DNA from: an uncultured Arachnia sp.
GTDB taxonomy: Bacteria; Actinomycetota; Actinomycetes; Propionibacteriales; Propionibacteriaceae
Assembly: GCA_947499145.1 (NCBI GenBank)
Contig: CANMNB010000004.1
Coordinates: 310,001-374,000, forward strand
DNA: 64,000 nt
Direction of reading: 5' to 3'
Shown: one piece after another, positions 32,958-41,925 of the stretch
How positions within the stretch are numbered: the stretch's first letter is position 1
Layout: each line of letters opens with the position of its first letter
The notes under the pieces: model-generated
Seen by the model: only the letters and a program-made list of their open reading frames with translations
Told to the model about the DNA's origin: nothing
The model's database searches: none
Made by a program: the position numbers and the translations under genes

Positions 32958-34377
32958 GACGGTGCTCGATTCCCAGTAGTGAGGCGGTGGCGGCGACGGT
33001 GGCGGACTGGTGGCCCACGCACAGGGCCCAATGGTGTCCCACCCCGGAGAGGCTCCAGCGGTCCACCCAATCCCCGGGATCGCACCCGAAGTCGACGCGG
33101 GAGGTGGTGTTTCCGATCTTCAGCAATGGGCCGTCGACGACCGTGCCCTCGGAGGTGGTCAGCACGTAGGAGCCGTCGGGTTCCTGGCCGAGGCCGAGGG
33201 TGGTGACGGGGCCGTGGGCGACGTCGAACTCGACCGAGACACCCCAGCCGCGCTTGCCGTGGTAGACACCCAGGCCCCGCAGCAGGGGCTTCCTGGCGGA
33301 GATCGCGAGGTGGGCCGGGCCGTCGTGTCCCATCTCCACGACACCGTCCTCGTAGTTGAGGGCCTGGATCTCGGTGAAGGAGCCGCCGGCGCCGAGGGCC
33401 TGGGCGACGAGCATCGCGACGGAGGTGCGCAGCTCGTACTCGCCGGCGGCGGGGATGCCGCGCGCGTTCAGCAGGGAGGCGCCGAGGATCATCCCGGCTC
33501 CCAATCGCTCGTGGAGTTCGCCGGCGAGGCCTCGGTGGTAGTAGGCCAGGGAATCGAGGTCGAAGTCCTTGACCAGCCGGTCGAGGCCGACGGAGACCTG
33601 CGCGGCCCACCGGAAGTCCTCCTCCTCGACGGAGGAGTCGATCTCGAAGATCTCGCGGGCCAGCTCGATGCGGTCCGAGGTCTCGGCGTCGGTGACCGCG
33701 AGGACGCGCTCGCGGAGGTCGTCGAACTCGAGGACCTCGACGTGGCCGCCGAAAGTTGTCGAGACCGTCGTCAGGTCCGTGGAGACGTCCAGCATTCCCG
33801 GGTACAGGTGGCCCATCAGGCCATGGCGGGCCTTGCGCAGCCGGCTGCGGGCGCCCGCGGCCTTGACCCAGCGCAGGATGCGGGTCCAGGCGTAGTCCTG
33901 GCGCAGCCAGCCGGAGACGGATCGGAACTCGATCCCGGCCCGACGGAAGACGTTGGCCATCTCCGGCACCGGGCACTGCCCGCAATAGGCGAGCCACTCG
34001 CCGGTGCCGAACGTGTCGTGTTCCATCTTCTCGGTGGGCTGCAGGTCGATGCACAGCACGGGAGCGCCCACGCGGTGGGCAATCGGAAACACCATCGAGG
34101 AGGTCAGGTAGGTGGTGAGGTAGATGACGACCAGGTCGCAATCGGCGCGCCGCAGTGTTTCGGCCGCCTCCGCCGCGTCCACCGCGTCGGAGACGAACCC
34201 GGCATCGACCACCTCTGCGTCCAGTTCCTGGAAGCGTTCAGTGACGTAGGCCACACTCTCCTTGAGCTGCGGCAGCAGGTTCGGGAACTGGTCCCAGTAG
34301 GCACCCAACCCACCACTCACCAGGCCGAGGCGCACAGCCCGACGCTGGTGCTGGGGCAGGGGAATGGTCTGATCCAT
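32950..34377 (-). CDS. L-fucose/L-arabinose isomerase-family protein
   Basis: 475 aa from the ATG at 34377 with GGAGC upstream. Features of the AraA/FucI fold: an N-terminal Rossmann-like domain (L-G-L-V-S-G-G-L-G-A-Y-W), L-V-V-I-Y-L-T-T-Y-L-T-S-S, and a C-terminal barrel with Glu/His-containing segments (L-N-Y-E-D-G-V, G-H-D-G-P-A-H-L). These enzymes are Mn-dependent aldose-ketose isomerases. Because RhaI is encoded in the same operon, this one may act on a related deoxy-sugar or broaden the range; its exact substrate is unknown. Confidence 0.8.
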   Translation of the reverse strand: MDQTIPLPQHQRRAVRLGLVSGGLGAYWDQFPNLLPQLKESVAYVTERFQELDAEVVDAGFVSDAVDAAEAAETLRRADCDLVVIYLTTYLTSSMVFPIAHRVGAPVLCIDLQPTEKMEHDTFGTGEWLAYCGQCPVPEMANVFRRAGIEFRSVSGWLRQDYAWTRILRWVKAAGARSRLRKARHGLMGHLYPGMLDVSTDLTTVSTTFGGHVEVLEFDDLRERVLAVTDAETSDRIELAREIFEIDSSVEEEDFRWAAQVSVGLDRLVKDFDLDSLAYYHRGLAGELHERLGAGMILGASLLNARGIPAAGEYELRTSVAMLVAQALGAGGSFTEIQALNYEDGVVEMGHDGPAHLAISARKPLLRGLGVYHGKRGWGVSVEFDVAHGPVTTLGLGQEPDGSYVLTTSEGTVVDGPLLKIGNTTSRVDFGCDPGDWVDRWSLSGVGHHWALCVGHQSATVAATASLLGIEHRHV

Positions 34378-34439
34378 GGTGGAGCTCCGATCTGTGAAAA
34401 CGGATGGGGAGCCCGGGATCGGACTCCCCATCCGACTTG

Positions 34440-35567
34440 TCAGAAGTCGTACTCGTCGATGTTGTCAGCGTTGAAGCGGACCGGGGGGCCCACGATGACG
34501 ATGCCGTTCTCACCGACCTCGCGCTCACCCATCTCGCCTGCGCTGAAGGTGTCGCCGACCTCACCGGAGATCGTCCCGTCGGCAAGCGCCTTGCCTGCGT
34601 AGGCAGCCACGTAGCCGAGCTGCGCCGGATCCCAGAGTGCAAACTCGGAGACGGTTTCGTCCTTGACGAACGAGCGCATCTCGTTGGGCAGGCCGAGGCC
34701 GGTCAGGGCCACCTCACCCTTGTACTCCGAGGTCGAGAGGTAGCGGGCCGTGGCGGCGATGCCGACCGTGGTGGGGGAGATGATCCCCTTCAGGTCGGGG
34801 TGGGCCTGCAGGAGGCCTTGGGCTTCCTGGAAGCTCTTGGTGTCGTCGTCGTCGCCGTAGACCTTGGCCACGAGGTTGATGTCCGCGTAGTCGGGGTTGG
34901 AGGCGAGCTCCTCCTCCATGAACTTGATCCACTCGTTCTGGTTGGTGGCGTTCGCGGTGGCCGACAGGATGGCAATGTCACCGGAGCCGCCGATCTGCTC
35001 GGCGATCATCTCGACCTGGATCTTGGCCACGTCCTCGGCCACGACCTGGCTGATGAACACGTCGCGGCAATCGGGGTTGGCGTCGGAGTCGAACGCGACG
35101 ATGCTGGCGCCGCCGTCACGGGCCTCGTTGAGGGCCGAGCACACGGCGTCGGGGTCGTTGGCGGCGATGACGATGACGTCGGTCGCGGCCTGGGTCTCGG
35201 CGTTGATGAACGAGACCTGGCTGGAGGCGGAGGCGTCCAGCGGTCCGACGATGTTCCACTCGGCGAAGCCGGCCTCCTCGGCGCCGGTCTCGCCGCCGCC
35301 GAGAACGACGTCGGTGTAGGGGTTGTTGAGCTGCTTGGGGATGAAGGTGATCGTGAGGTCGGAGGCTCCCTGCTCCTCACCCTCCTGGGTCTCCTCCGCG
35401 GTCTCCTCGGTGGTCTCCTCCATCGATTCCGCCGCTGTCTCGGCTGCGGTATCGGCGGGGTCCGGTGTAGCGGCGTCGTCGCCCCCACAGGCGGTCAGTG
35501 CCAGGGCGGTGGCTGCGAACAGCGCGCCGACCTTCAGCGACAGCCTTGATCGTGAGTTGCTGAACAT
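34440..35567 (-). CDS. rhaS: Rhamnose ABC importer, substrate-binding lipoprotein
   Basis: 375 aa. A signal peptide ends in the lipobox L-T-A-C (Cys27). A Glu/Thr-rich linker of about 40 residues precedes a periplasmic-binding fold of the ribose/rhamnose type (I-T-F-I-P-K-Q-L-N-N-P-Y, then V-I-A-A-N-D-P-D-A, A-F-D-S-D-A-N-P, G-I-I-S-P-T-T-V-G). It captures rhamnose at the outer face for the RhaPQT complex. It follows rhaQ by 10 bp with GAAAGG as ribosome-binding site. Confidence 0.9.
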   Translation of the reverse strand: MFSNSRSRLSLKVGALFAATALALTACGGDDAATPDPADTAAETAAESMEETTEETAEETQEGEEQGASDLTITFIPKQLNNPYTDVVLGGGETGAEEAGFAEWNIVGPLDASASSQVSFINAETQAATDVIVIAANDPDAVCSALNEARDGGASIVAFDSDANPDCRDVFISQVVAEDVAKIQVEMIAEQIGGSGDIAILSATANATNQNEWIKFMEEELASNPDYADINLVAKVYGDDDDTKSFQEAQGLLQAHPDLKGIISPTTVGIAATARYLSTSEYKGEVALTGLGLPNEMRSFVKDETVSEFALWDPAQLGYVAAYAGKALADGTISGEVGDTFSAGEMGEREVGENGIVIVGPPVRFNADNIDEYDF

Positions 35568-35577
35568 GGCTTTCCTT

Positions 35578-36636
35578 TCAGGCGCTGAGAGCGCCAGCGG
35601 TGGTGATGTTCTCGGGACGGGCGTCCCGGGATCGGCGGCGTCGGTGCCGCCATTCGCTCCAGGACCCCATGAGCGAGGGGGCCACGACGGAGACGATGAG
35701 CAGGAGGCCGGTGATGGTCACGAGGACCACCTCCGGGATCCGGTTGAGACGCAGGGCGTAGTTGATCACGCCGATGATGAGGACGCCGGTGACGGAACCC
35801 CAGATGGATCCCTTGCCGCCGAAGACCGAAACCCCGCCCAGCACGACGGCGGCGATGACGGCCAGCTCGAGGCCCGTGGCGTTGTCGCTGCGTGCGCTGG
35901 AGTAGCGCAAGGTCCAGAAGATCCCCGCCAGCGACGCGATGAACCCGGATGCGACGAGGGTGTAGAGGCGTGAGAGACGCGTGTTGACCCCGACGAAGTG
36001 GGCGGCCTCCATGCTGTTGCCGAGGGCGTACAGGCCCCGCCCGAAGGGGGTCATGTGGAGCACCACGGCGAAGACGGCGATGATGACGGCGACCAAGATC
36101 ATGAAGACCGGGATCCCGGTCTCCCCGATCGTTCCGGTCGCGAACTCCTTGGCCCCATCAGGGAAGTTGGCGATCGCGTTGTCGCCGATGACCACCAGTG
36201 CCAGTCCGCGGAACAAAGCGAGGGTGCCGATCGTGACCGCCAGTGCAGGGAGTCCCACATACGCCGTCATGAGGCCGTTGAACAGGCCACACGCGAGGCC
36301 GATGAGGAGGCACACGACGACGGCCCACCAGAACGGCATGCCAACCGCATAGAGGACGCCCAGCGATGCGCTGGAGAGACCCGCGACGCTGGCGACCGAG
36401 AGGTCGATGTCGCCGTTGATCATCACCAGCGTCATGGGCATGGCCATCAGGAGGATGGCGATGACGTCGAGGAGCAGGAAGGTGGCCGTTCGGGGTTGCG
36501 CGAACCGGGGCACCATGACCGAGGCGAAGACGAGGAGTGCCACGAGGATGTAGGTCATGAGGGCGGCGCGGCTGGTCAGGAGACGGCGCAGCGTATCGCT
36601 CGATGCGCCCCGGGCCGGGGACGAGGTGGAGGTCAT
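35578..36636 (-). CDS. rhaQ: Rhamnose ABC importer, permease
   Basis: 352 aa from the ATG at 36636, which overlaps the rhaP stop (ATGA). About ten hydrophobic helices and the BPD_transp_2 features: I-N-G-D-I-D-L-S-V-A-S-V near the first third and G-x-S-V-F-G-G-K-G-S-I-W-G-S-V-T-G. The reading frame continues open upstream, but that part is only the complement of rhaP. It pairs with RhaP to form the channel. Confidence 0.9.
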   Translation of the reverse strand: MTSTSSPARGASSDTLRRLLTSRAALMTYILVALLVFASVMVPRFAQPRTATFLLLDVIAILLMAMPMTLVMINGDIDLSVASVAGLSSASLGVLYAVGMPFWWAVVVCLLIGLACGLFNGLMTAYVGLPALAVTIGTLALFRGLALVVIGDNAIANFPDGAKEFATGTIGETGIPVFMILVAVIIAVFAVVLHMTPFGRGLYALGNSMEAAHFVGVNTRLSRLYTLVASGFIASLAGIFWTLRYSSARSDNATGLELAVIAAVVLGGVSVFGGKGSIWGSVTGVLIIGVINYALRLNRIPEVVLVTITGLLLIVSVVAPSLMGSWSEWRHRRRRSRDARPENITTAGALSA

Positions 36637-37673
36637 TGGGCGGCCTTCCGCAACTTGTTCGCGCGCCGCAGCGTCGCGATGCGATCGATCACGATGGAGG
36701 CGAGGATCAGGAAGCCGACGACGGCCTGCTGCCAGAACTTGTCCACACCGACGGCGGTCAGTGCGCTGGTGATGGTGGTGAGCAGCACGGCGCCGATGGC
36801 GGCACCGGCAGCCGTACCCACGCCGCCGACGATGGCGACGCCACCGACGACCGCAGCCGCAACGACTTCCAGCTCCATCCCCGTGCCGGTGGTGGCGCCC
36901 ACGGAGTTGAAGCGGCTCGCGTACAGCACGCCGGCGAGTCCGACCAGGGCACCGTTGGCGACGAACGCCATGAACACCCGGCGCCCGACCGGGATGCCGT
37001 AGTTCACGGCGGCGGCGGGATCCGAGCCGATGGCGTAGAGGTCGCGGCCGGCCCGGACGTAGCGCTGGAAGAGAGTCACGCCGACGATGACGACGATGGC
37101 GATGATCGTGATGATCGGGATACCGAGGAACGTGCTGATACTGAGGTCGCCGAAGGCCTGGGGCCGGTCGCCGGCGAAGTACTGCGTGCCGCCGGCCCAC
37201 CAGTTGTTGAGTCCTCGGAACACGTAGAGCGTGCCGAGCGTGATGACCATTGCCGGTACCCGGGCCGTGGACACGAGCAGCCCATTGAACGCGCCCAGCG
37301 CCGCCCCCAGCCCGATCCCCGCGAGGAACACGACGATGATCGGGATGCCCTCGAACGTCGCGAACAGGGTCCCGGTCAGGAAGGCAGTGAGGCCGAGGGA
37401 GGATCCGACGGACAGGTCAACGCTCTTGGTGGAGATGATGAGCGCCTGGCCCGCGGCCATGATCATCATGATCGTGGCGTTCAGCATGAGGTCCTTGACG
37501 CCCTGGCCGGAGAGGAACCGTGGGTTCGCGAGCCAGGTCAGGAGCACGAGGAGCACCAGCGCCAGGGTGACGGGGAACTCGCGCATCGAGAAGATGCCCA
37601 TGATGCCGGTCCGCCGCCGCAGGGGGCTGGGTGCCGTCTCGTGCACGACGGTGGGCTCGGTGGTGGTGCTCAT
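36633..37673 (-). CDS. rhaP: Rhamnose ABC importer, permease
   Basis: 346 aa from the ATG at 37673, overlapping the ATPase stop (ATGA). The BPD_transp_2 signature is clear: I-S-T-K-S-V-D-L-S-V-G-S, R-V-P-A-M-V-I-T-L-G-T-L-Y-V-F-R-G and G-G-V-A-I-V-G-G-V-G-T-A-A-G-A. Eight to ten TM helices. Paralogous to RhaQ, as in other ribose-type importers with two different permeases. Confidence 0.9.
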   Translation of the reverse strand: MSTTTEPTVVHETAPSPLRRRTGIMGIFSMREFPVTLALVLLVLLTWLANPRFLSGQGVKDLMLNATIMMIMAAGQALIISTKSVDLSVGSSLGLTAFLTGTLFATFEGIPIIVVFLAGIGLGAALGAFNGLLVSTARVPAMVITLGTLYVFRGLNNWWAGGTQYFAGDRPQAFGDLSISTFLGIPIITIIAIVVIVGVTLFQRYVRAGRDLYAIGSDPAAAVNYGIPVGRRVFMAFVANGALVGLAGVLYASRFNSVGATTGTGMELEVVAAAVVGGVAIVGGVGTAAGAAIGAVLLTTITSALTAVGVDKFWQQAVVGFLILASIVIDRIATLRRANKLRKAAQ

Positions 37674-39187
37674 GAGGCCGCCGCCTTCGCGTGGTCGGTG
37701 GCCGCGTGCATGACGGCCTCGGGGGTAGCCTCGGCCCTGCTGAACTCGCCGGTGATCGTGCCTTCGCACATGACGAGGACTCGATCGGCCATGCCGAGCA
37801 CCTCGGGCAGCTCGGAGGAGATCATCAGGATGGCCACGCCGTCGCAGGCGAGCTGAGAGAGCAGGCGGTGCACCTCGGCCTTGGTGCCGACGTCGATGCC
37901 GCGAGTCGGCTCGTCGACGATGAGGAACTTCGGCCGGGTGGCCAGCCACTTGGCCAGGACGACCTTCTGCTGGTTGCCGCCGGAGAGCGTCGAGACCGAG
38001 TGGTACGGCGTCGCCGTCTTCACCTGGAGGCGGTTGTCCCACTCCAGGGCTGTCTCCGCCTCCTTTCGGGCCGGGATGATGCCGAAGCGTGCCAGCTTCT
38101 CCCGCAGCGTCAGTGTGGTGTTCCTCAGTACGGAGAGGTTCATCACCAGGCCCTGCTTGCGTCGGTCCTCGGGCACGAAGCCCATGCCCGCGCGGATCGC
38201 CGCCATGGGGTGGGAGTGGGGGAGTGTCCTGCCGTTCAGGCTGACGGCTCCGGAGTCCACGGGATCGATGCCCATGATGGCCCTGGCCACCTCGGACCGG
38301 CCCGCCCCGACGAGCCCGGCGAGGGCCACGATCTCCCCGGCCCGGACCTGGAACGAGATGTCGTGGAAGACCCCGACGCGGTTGAGTTCGCGGACGTCGA
38401 GGACCACGTCGCCGAGCTCTGCATCCATCTTGGGGAACAACTGGTCGATGTCCCGGCCGACCATGTCCCGGACGATTTCAGCGGTCGTCGTCTCTGAGAC
38501 CCTGCGCGTGCTGACGTAGCGACCGTCCCGCATGATCGTGACTCGGTCGCAGAGGGTGAAGACCTCCTCCATACGGTGGGAGATGAACATCAACGCGGCG
38601 CCCTGGTCGCGCAGGGACCGCGCCACGGCGAACAGGCGGTCCACCTCGTGTCCGCTGAGCGCCGCGGTGGGCTCGTCCATGATCAGCACGCGGGAGTCGA
38701 GGGAGATGGCCTTGGCGATCTCGATCAGCTGCTGGTCGGCGATGGAGAGTCCGTCGGCAAGGCGCCCCGGGTCGATCGCCACGCCGAGGGAGTCGAAGAT
38801 CTGGGCGGCGTTGTCCCGCATGGCGCCATGGTCGATGAACCCCATCCGACCGCGGGGTTGGCGCCCGACGTAGATGTTCTCCGCCACGGTCAGGTCGGGG
38901 AAGAGCGTCGGCTCCTGGTAGATCACGGAGATCCCCGCGGCCCGCGAATCGGCCACGGAGCCGAAGTGGACCTGCGTCCCCTCGACCTCGAAGTCGCCCG
39001 CGTCCCGCTGGTAGAGCCCGGCCATGATCTTGACGAGGGTCGACTTGCCGGCGCCATTCTCGCCGGCCAGGGCGTGGATCTCGCCCGCCCGTAGGTCGAT
39101 CTGTCCGTCGGCGAGCGCCACCACGGGACCGAACGTCTTGACCGCGCCCCGTATCGAGACGATCGGCAGTGTGTCGGAACTCTCCAC
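37670..39187 (-). CDS. rhaT: Rhamnose ABC importer, duplicated ATPase
   Basis: 505 aa from the GTG at 39187; AGGAGG lies five bases upstream, whereas the GTG at 39193 overlaps that site. Two ABC domains: the first has A-G-E-N-G-A-G-K-S-T, L-S-I-A-D-Q-Q and L-I-M-D-E-P-T; the second has a degenerate P-loop (A-G-L-V-G-A-G-R-S-E) and a good signature L-S-G-G-N-Q-Q-K and L-I-V-D-E-P-T-R-G-I-D-V-G. This is the RbsA/XylG arrangement. First gene of the seven-gene operon ending at rhaI. Confidence 0.92.
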   Translation of the reverse strand: MESSDTLPIVSIRGAVKTFGPVVALADGQIDLRAGEIHALAGENGAGKSTLVKIMAGLYQRDAGDFEVEGTQVHFGSVADSRAAGISVIYQEPTLFPDLTVAENIYVGRQPRGRMGFIDHGAMRDNAAQIFDSLGVAIDPGRLADGLSIADQQLIEIAKAISLDSRVLIMDEPTAALSGHEVDRLFAVARSLRDQGAALMFISHRMEEVFTLCDRVTIMRDGRYVSTRRVSETTTAEIVRDMVGRDIDQLFPKMDAELGDVVLDVRELNRVGVFHDISFQVRAGEIVALAGLVGAGRSEVARAIMGIDPVDSGAVSLNGRTLPHSHPMAAIRAGMGFVPEDRRKQGLVMNLSVLRNTTLTLREKLARFGIIPARKEAETALEWDNRLQVKTATPYHSVSTLSGGNQQKVVLAKWLATRPKFLIVDEPTRGIDVGTKAEVHRLLSQLACDGVAILMISSELPEVLGMADRVLVMCEGTITGEFSRAEATPEAVMHAATDHAKAAAS

Positions 39188-39206
39188 GAACACCTCCTCT
39201 ATGAGA

Positions 39207-39218
39207 TGAAACGATTCA
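39207..39218. promoter_or_regulatory. LacI-type operator 1 of the rhamnose regulon
   Basis: TGAAACGATTCA with central CG, typical of LacI-family operators, lies 20 bp upstream of the rhaT start in the divergent promoter region. Its exact reverse complement, TGAATCGTTTCA, occurs upstream of rhaD at 43059-43070. Confidence 0.75.
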
Positions 39219-39250
39219 TGGAATCGTGGTTATGATGCAACCACAGAATC

Positions 39251-39264
39251 TTGAAACGTGTCAA
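39251..39264. promoter_or_regulatory. LacI-type operator 2, between rhaT and the regulator
   Basis: TTGAAACGTGTCAA is an imperfect palindrome with central CG, 33 bp from operator 1. Two operators in one divergent region would let a LacI dimer pair control both the importer operon and the regulator-rhaB unit. Confidence 0.6.
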
Positions 39265-39323
39265 CGCATCGGGTGTTTCGAGACCAAATTGATATCTGCA
39301 GACATTCTCGGGTCGGAGGTCGC

Positions 39324-40358
39324 ATGCCGGACAGGCGCGGTGCCGTGGGCATCAAGGACGTCGCCGAACGTGCCGGCGTGTCAGTCGGCACGGTCTCCAA
39401 CGTGCTCAACAAGCCTGAGGTCGTCTCGGAGAGCCGACGCCTGCAGGTGCTCGCCGTCATCGAGGAGCTCGGCTACGTCCCCAACGATGCGGCCCGACAG
39501 CTCAAGGCGGGCATCAGCCGCAGCGTCGGCCTCATCGTGGTGGACACGCAGAACCCCTTCTACGGCTCGCTGGCCCTCGAGGCGGAGGATGCCGCCGAGG
39601 AGCGCGGCCTTGGTCTCTTCGTCGCCAACAGCCACCGAAGGCACGGCAAGGAGGAGTTCTACCTCTCCCAGTTCGAGCAGCAGCGGGTCCGGGGAATCCT
39701 CGTGACCCCGGCGACGCGGGACCTGAGTCGACACCGCATGGTCGCGGGCCGGGGAACGCGGGTGGTGCTGGTGGACGCGGTGGACGCGGAGGACGACTTC
39801 TGCACCGTGGCCGCCGACGACGTCCACGGCGGCTACCTGGCCATCGACCACCTGATCCGGCAGGGCCGCCGTCGCATCACGATCCTGGGTGGACCGGAAC
39901 ACTTCCGGCAGGTGCAGCGCAGGCGTGCCGGAGCGGAGCGGGCGGCGTCGGAGCACGGCGGCGTCGAACTCGACTACGTGGAGCCGGCGGAAATGAGCAT
40001 CCTGGCTGGCCGCGACGCGGCCGAGCGGATCGCCGACCGGGCGGGAGAGATGCCCGATGCGATTTTCGCCATGAACGACCTCCTCGCGGTCGGGGTACTC
40101 CAGTCGCTCGTCATGACCCATCGGCTCGACATACCCGAGGACATGGCCCTGGTCGGCTACGACGACATCGACTTCTGCGAGAGCGCCATCGTTCCGATCA
40201 CCTCCGTGAGGCAGCCGAGCGCAGAGATGGGGCGCCGTGCCCTTGACCTGCTCGAGGACGAGATCCTTGAGGGTGACCAGCACCAGCACCGGTCGGTCGT
40301 CCTCAAGCCGGAGCTCGTGGAGCGCGAGTCCACCCGCCGAAGCCACCTCGCGACCTGA
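39324..40358 (+). CDS. LacI-family regulator of rhamnose use
   Basis: 344 aa from the ATG at 39324 with GGAGG in front. HTH: V-G-I-K-D-V-A-E-R-A-G-V-S-V-G-T-V-S-N-V-L-N, then the hinge helix P-N-D-A-A-R-Q-L-K and a periplasmic-binding-like effector domain (G-L-I-V-V-D-T-Q-N-P-F-Y). Divergent from the importer operon and 28 bp ahead of rhaB. Three matching operators in the regulon support local control, with rhamnose or a phosphorylated derivative as inducer. Confidence 0.9.
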   Translation: MPDRRGAVGIKDVAERAGVSVGTVSNVLNKPEVVSESRRLQVLAVIEELGYVPNDAARQLKAGISRSVGLIVVDTQNPFYGSLALEAEDAAEERGLGLFVANSHRRHGKEEFYLSQFEQQRVRGILVTPATRDLSRHRMVAGRGTRVVLVDAVDAEDDFCTVAADDVHGGYLAIDHLIRQGRRRITILGGPEHFRQVQRRRAGAERAASEHGGVELDYVEPAEMSILAGRDAAERIADRAGEMPDAIFAMNDLLAVGVLQSLVMTHRLDIPEDMALVGYDDIDFCESAIVPITSVRQPSAEMGRRALDLLEDEILEGDQHQHRSVVLKPELVERESTRRSHLAT

Positions 40359-40386
40359 CCCCCAGCCGACGAACAAGGAGACGAAC

Positions 40387-41877
40387 GTGTCGTTGACCAT
40401 GGCAGCCATAGACCTCGGAGCCTCCAGCGGTCGAGTGATCGCCGGGACGCTGCGGGACGGCCGGTTCGAATTGCAGGAGGCCGGGCGTTTCCCGAACGGA
40501 CCCGTGGCCGTGCCCGGCGGACGGGGCCCACGGATGCACTGGGACGTCCTGCGTCTGTGGGAGGAGATCCAGCGGGGGCTCCGGACCGCCGCCCATGACA
40601 TCGGCCCGCTCGACTCCGTCGGCATCGACACCTGGGCCGTGGACTACGGACTCCTCGACTCGTCCGGTGAGTTGGTGGGCAACCCCGCCAGCTACCGGTG
40701 TCCCAGGACGGAGGGGGCCCCGGAACGGTTCTTCTCCCACCTTCCCGCCGACGAGATGTACCACCGGGTCGGGGTACAGGTGCAGCCGTTCAATACCGTG
40801 TTCCAGCTCCTCGTCGAATCCGGCGAACGACTGCGGATCGCCGAGCAGCTCCTGCTGCTGCCGGACCTGCTGGGGTACTGGCTCACCGGCCGCCGGGTGA
40901 CGGAGATGACCAACGCCTCGTCGACTGGGCTCCTGGATCCGGGGAGCCGACAGTGGCACCCGGACCTGCTCGGTGCACTCGAGTCCGGCTTCGGTCGAGA
41001 CGTCCAGCGGTTGCTGGCCCCACTCGTGGAGCCCGGCGCGATCGTCGGGCCCGTCAACGCGCCAGGCCTGGAGCTCACGACGGCCGATGGCGTTCCGACG
41101 CCGCTCGTCGCCGTCGGGTCCCACGACACGGCCTCGGCAGTCGTGGCCGTCCCGGCCGAGGGCAAGGACTTCGCCTACATCTCGTGCGGCACCTGGTCGC
41201 TGGTCGGGCTGGAGCTCGACGCCCCCGTCCGGTCGGAGGCGGCCCGAGCGGCCAACCTGACCAACGAGCTCGGCGTGGACGGGACCGTGCGCTTCCTGAA
41301 GAACGTCATGGGCCTGTGGGTGTTCAACGAGGCGGTGCGGACCTGGCGGTCGCAGCGGGTCGACGTCGACATCCCCGAGCTGGTGGCGCAGGCCGCGTCC
41401 TGCGAGCCCCTCCGCACGGTCATCGATATCGACGCGCCCGAGTTCTTCCCGCCGGGCGACATGCCCTCCCGCATCCAGGAGTCGGCACGCCGAACCGGGC
41501 AGCCCGTGCCGGGGTCACCCGCGGAGGTCGCTCGCTGCATCTTCGACTCCTTGGCGCTCGCCTACCGACGCTCCATCCGACAGACGGTCGAGATCGCCGA
41601 CCACGAGGTCAGCGTCGTGCACATGGTGGGTGGGGGCATCCAGAACACCTTGCTGTGCCAACTGACCGCCGACGCCACCGGGTTGCCGGTCGTCGCGGGG
41701 CCAGTTGAGGGCACCGCGCTGGGCAACCTCGTGGTGCAGGCGCGGGCAATCGGAGCCCTGGAGGGCGGGTTGCCCGAACTGCGCGACGTGGTGCGGGCAT
41801 CCAGCGAGATGGTCGGCTACCGTCCTGGGGCCGGCGCCGAGAGCCGCTGGTCGGCGGCGGAGCGGCGGCTGGGGTAG
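40387..41877 (+). CDS. rhaB: L-rhamnulokinase
   Basis: Phosphorylates L-rhamnulose to L-rhamnulose-1-phosphate. 496 aa from the GTG at 40387 with AAGGAG upstream. FGGY-fold markers: A-A-I-D-L-G-A-S-S-G-R-V (phosphate 1 loop), G-I-D-T-W-A-V-D-Y-G-L-L-D, E-M-T-N-A-S-S-T-G-L-L, G-S-H-D-T-A-S-A-V, Y-I-S-C-G-T-W-S-L-V-G and G-G-G-I-Q-N-T-L-L-C-Q. All are intact. Co-directional with the LacI gene. Confidence 0.95.
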   Translation: MSLTMAAIDLGASSGRVIAGTLRDGRFELQEAGRFPNGPVAVPGGRGPRMHWDVLRLWEEIQRGLRTAAHDIGPLDSVGIDTWAVDYGLLDSSGELVGNPASYRCPRTEGAPERFFSHLPADEMYHRVGVQVQPFNTVFQLLVESGERLRIAEQLLLLPDLLGYWLTGRRVTEMTNASSTGLLDPGSRQWHPDLLGALESGFGRDVQRLLAPLVEPGAIVGPVNAPGLELTTADGVPTPLVAVGSHDTASAVVAVPAEGKDFAYISCGTWSLVGLELDAPVRSEAARAANLTNELGVDGTVRFLKNVMGLWVFNEAVRTWRSQRVDVDIPELVAQAASCEPLRTVIDIDAPEFFPPGDMPSRIQESARRTGQPVPGSPAEVARCIFDSLALAYRRSIRQTVEIADHEVSVVHMVGGGIQNTLLCQLTADATGLPVVAGPVEGTALGNLVVQARAIGALEGGLPELRDVVRASSEMVGYRPGAGAESRWSAAERRLG

Positions 41878-41925
41878 GAGGAGGGCGGCAACGCGGATCC
41901 GGTCACCGCCCTCGTCCTGCGAGCC

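Noticed and set aside
33010-34602. 530-codon forward frame opposite the isomerase-like gene
   Set aside because: The reverse strand encodes a recognisable isomerase-family protein with good start and spacing; the forward frame has no domain and crosses the gene boundary.
35578-37200. Single 540-codon permease fusion
   Set aside because: The first 188 codons are only rhaP read in another frame; the ATGA overlap at 36633-36636 shows two separate genes.
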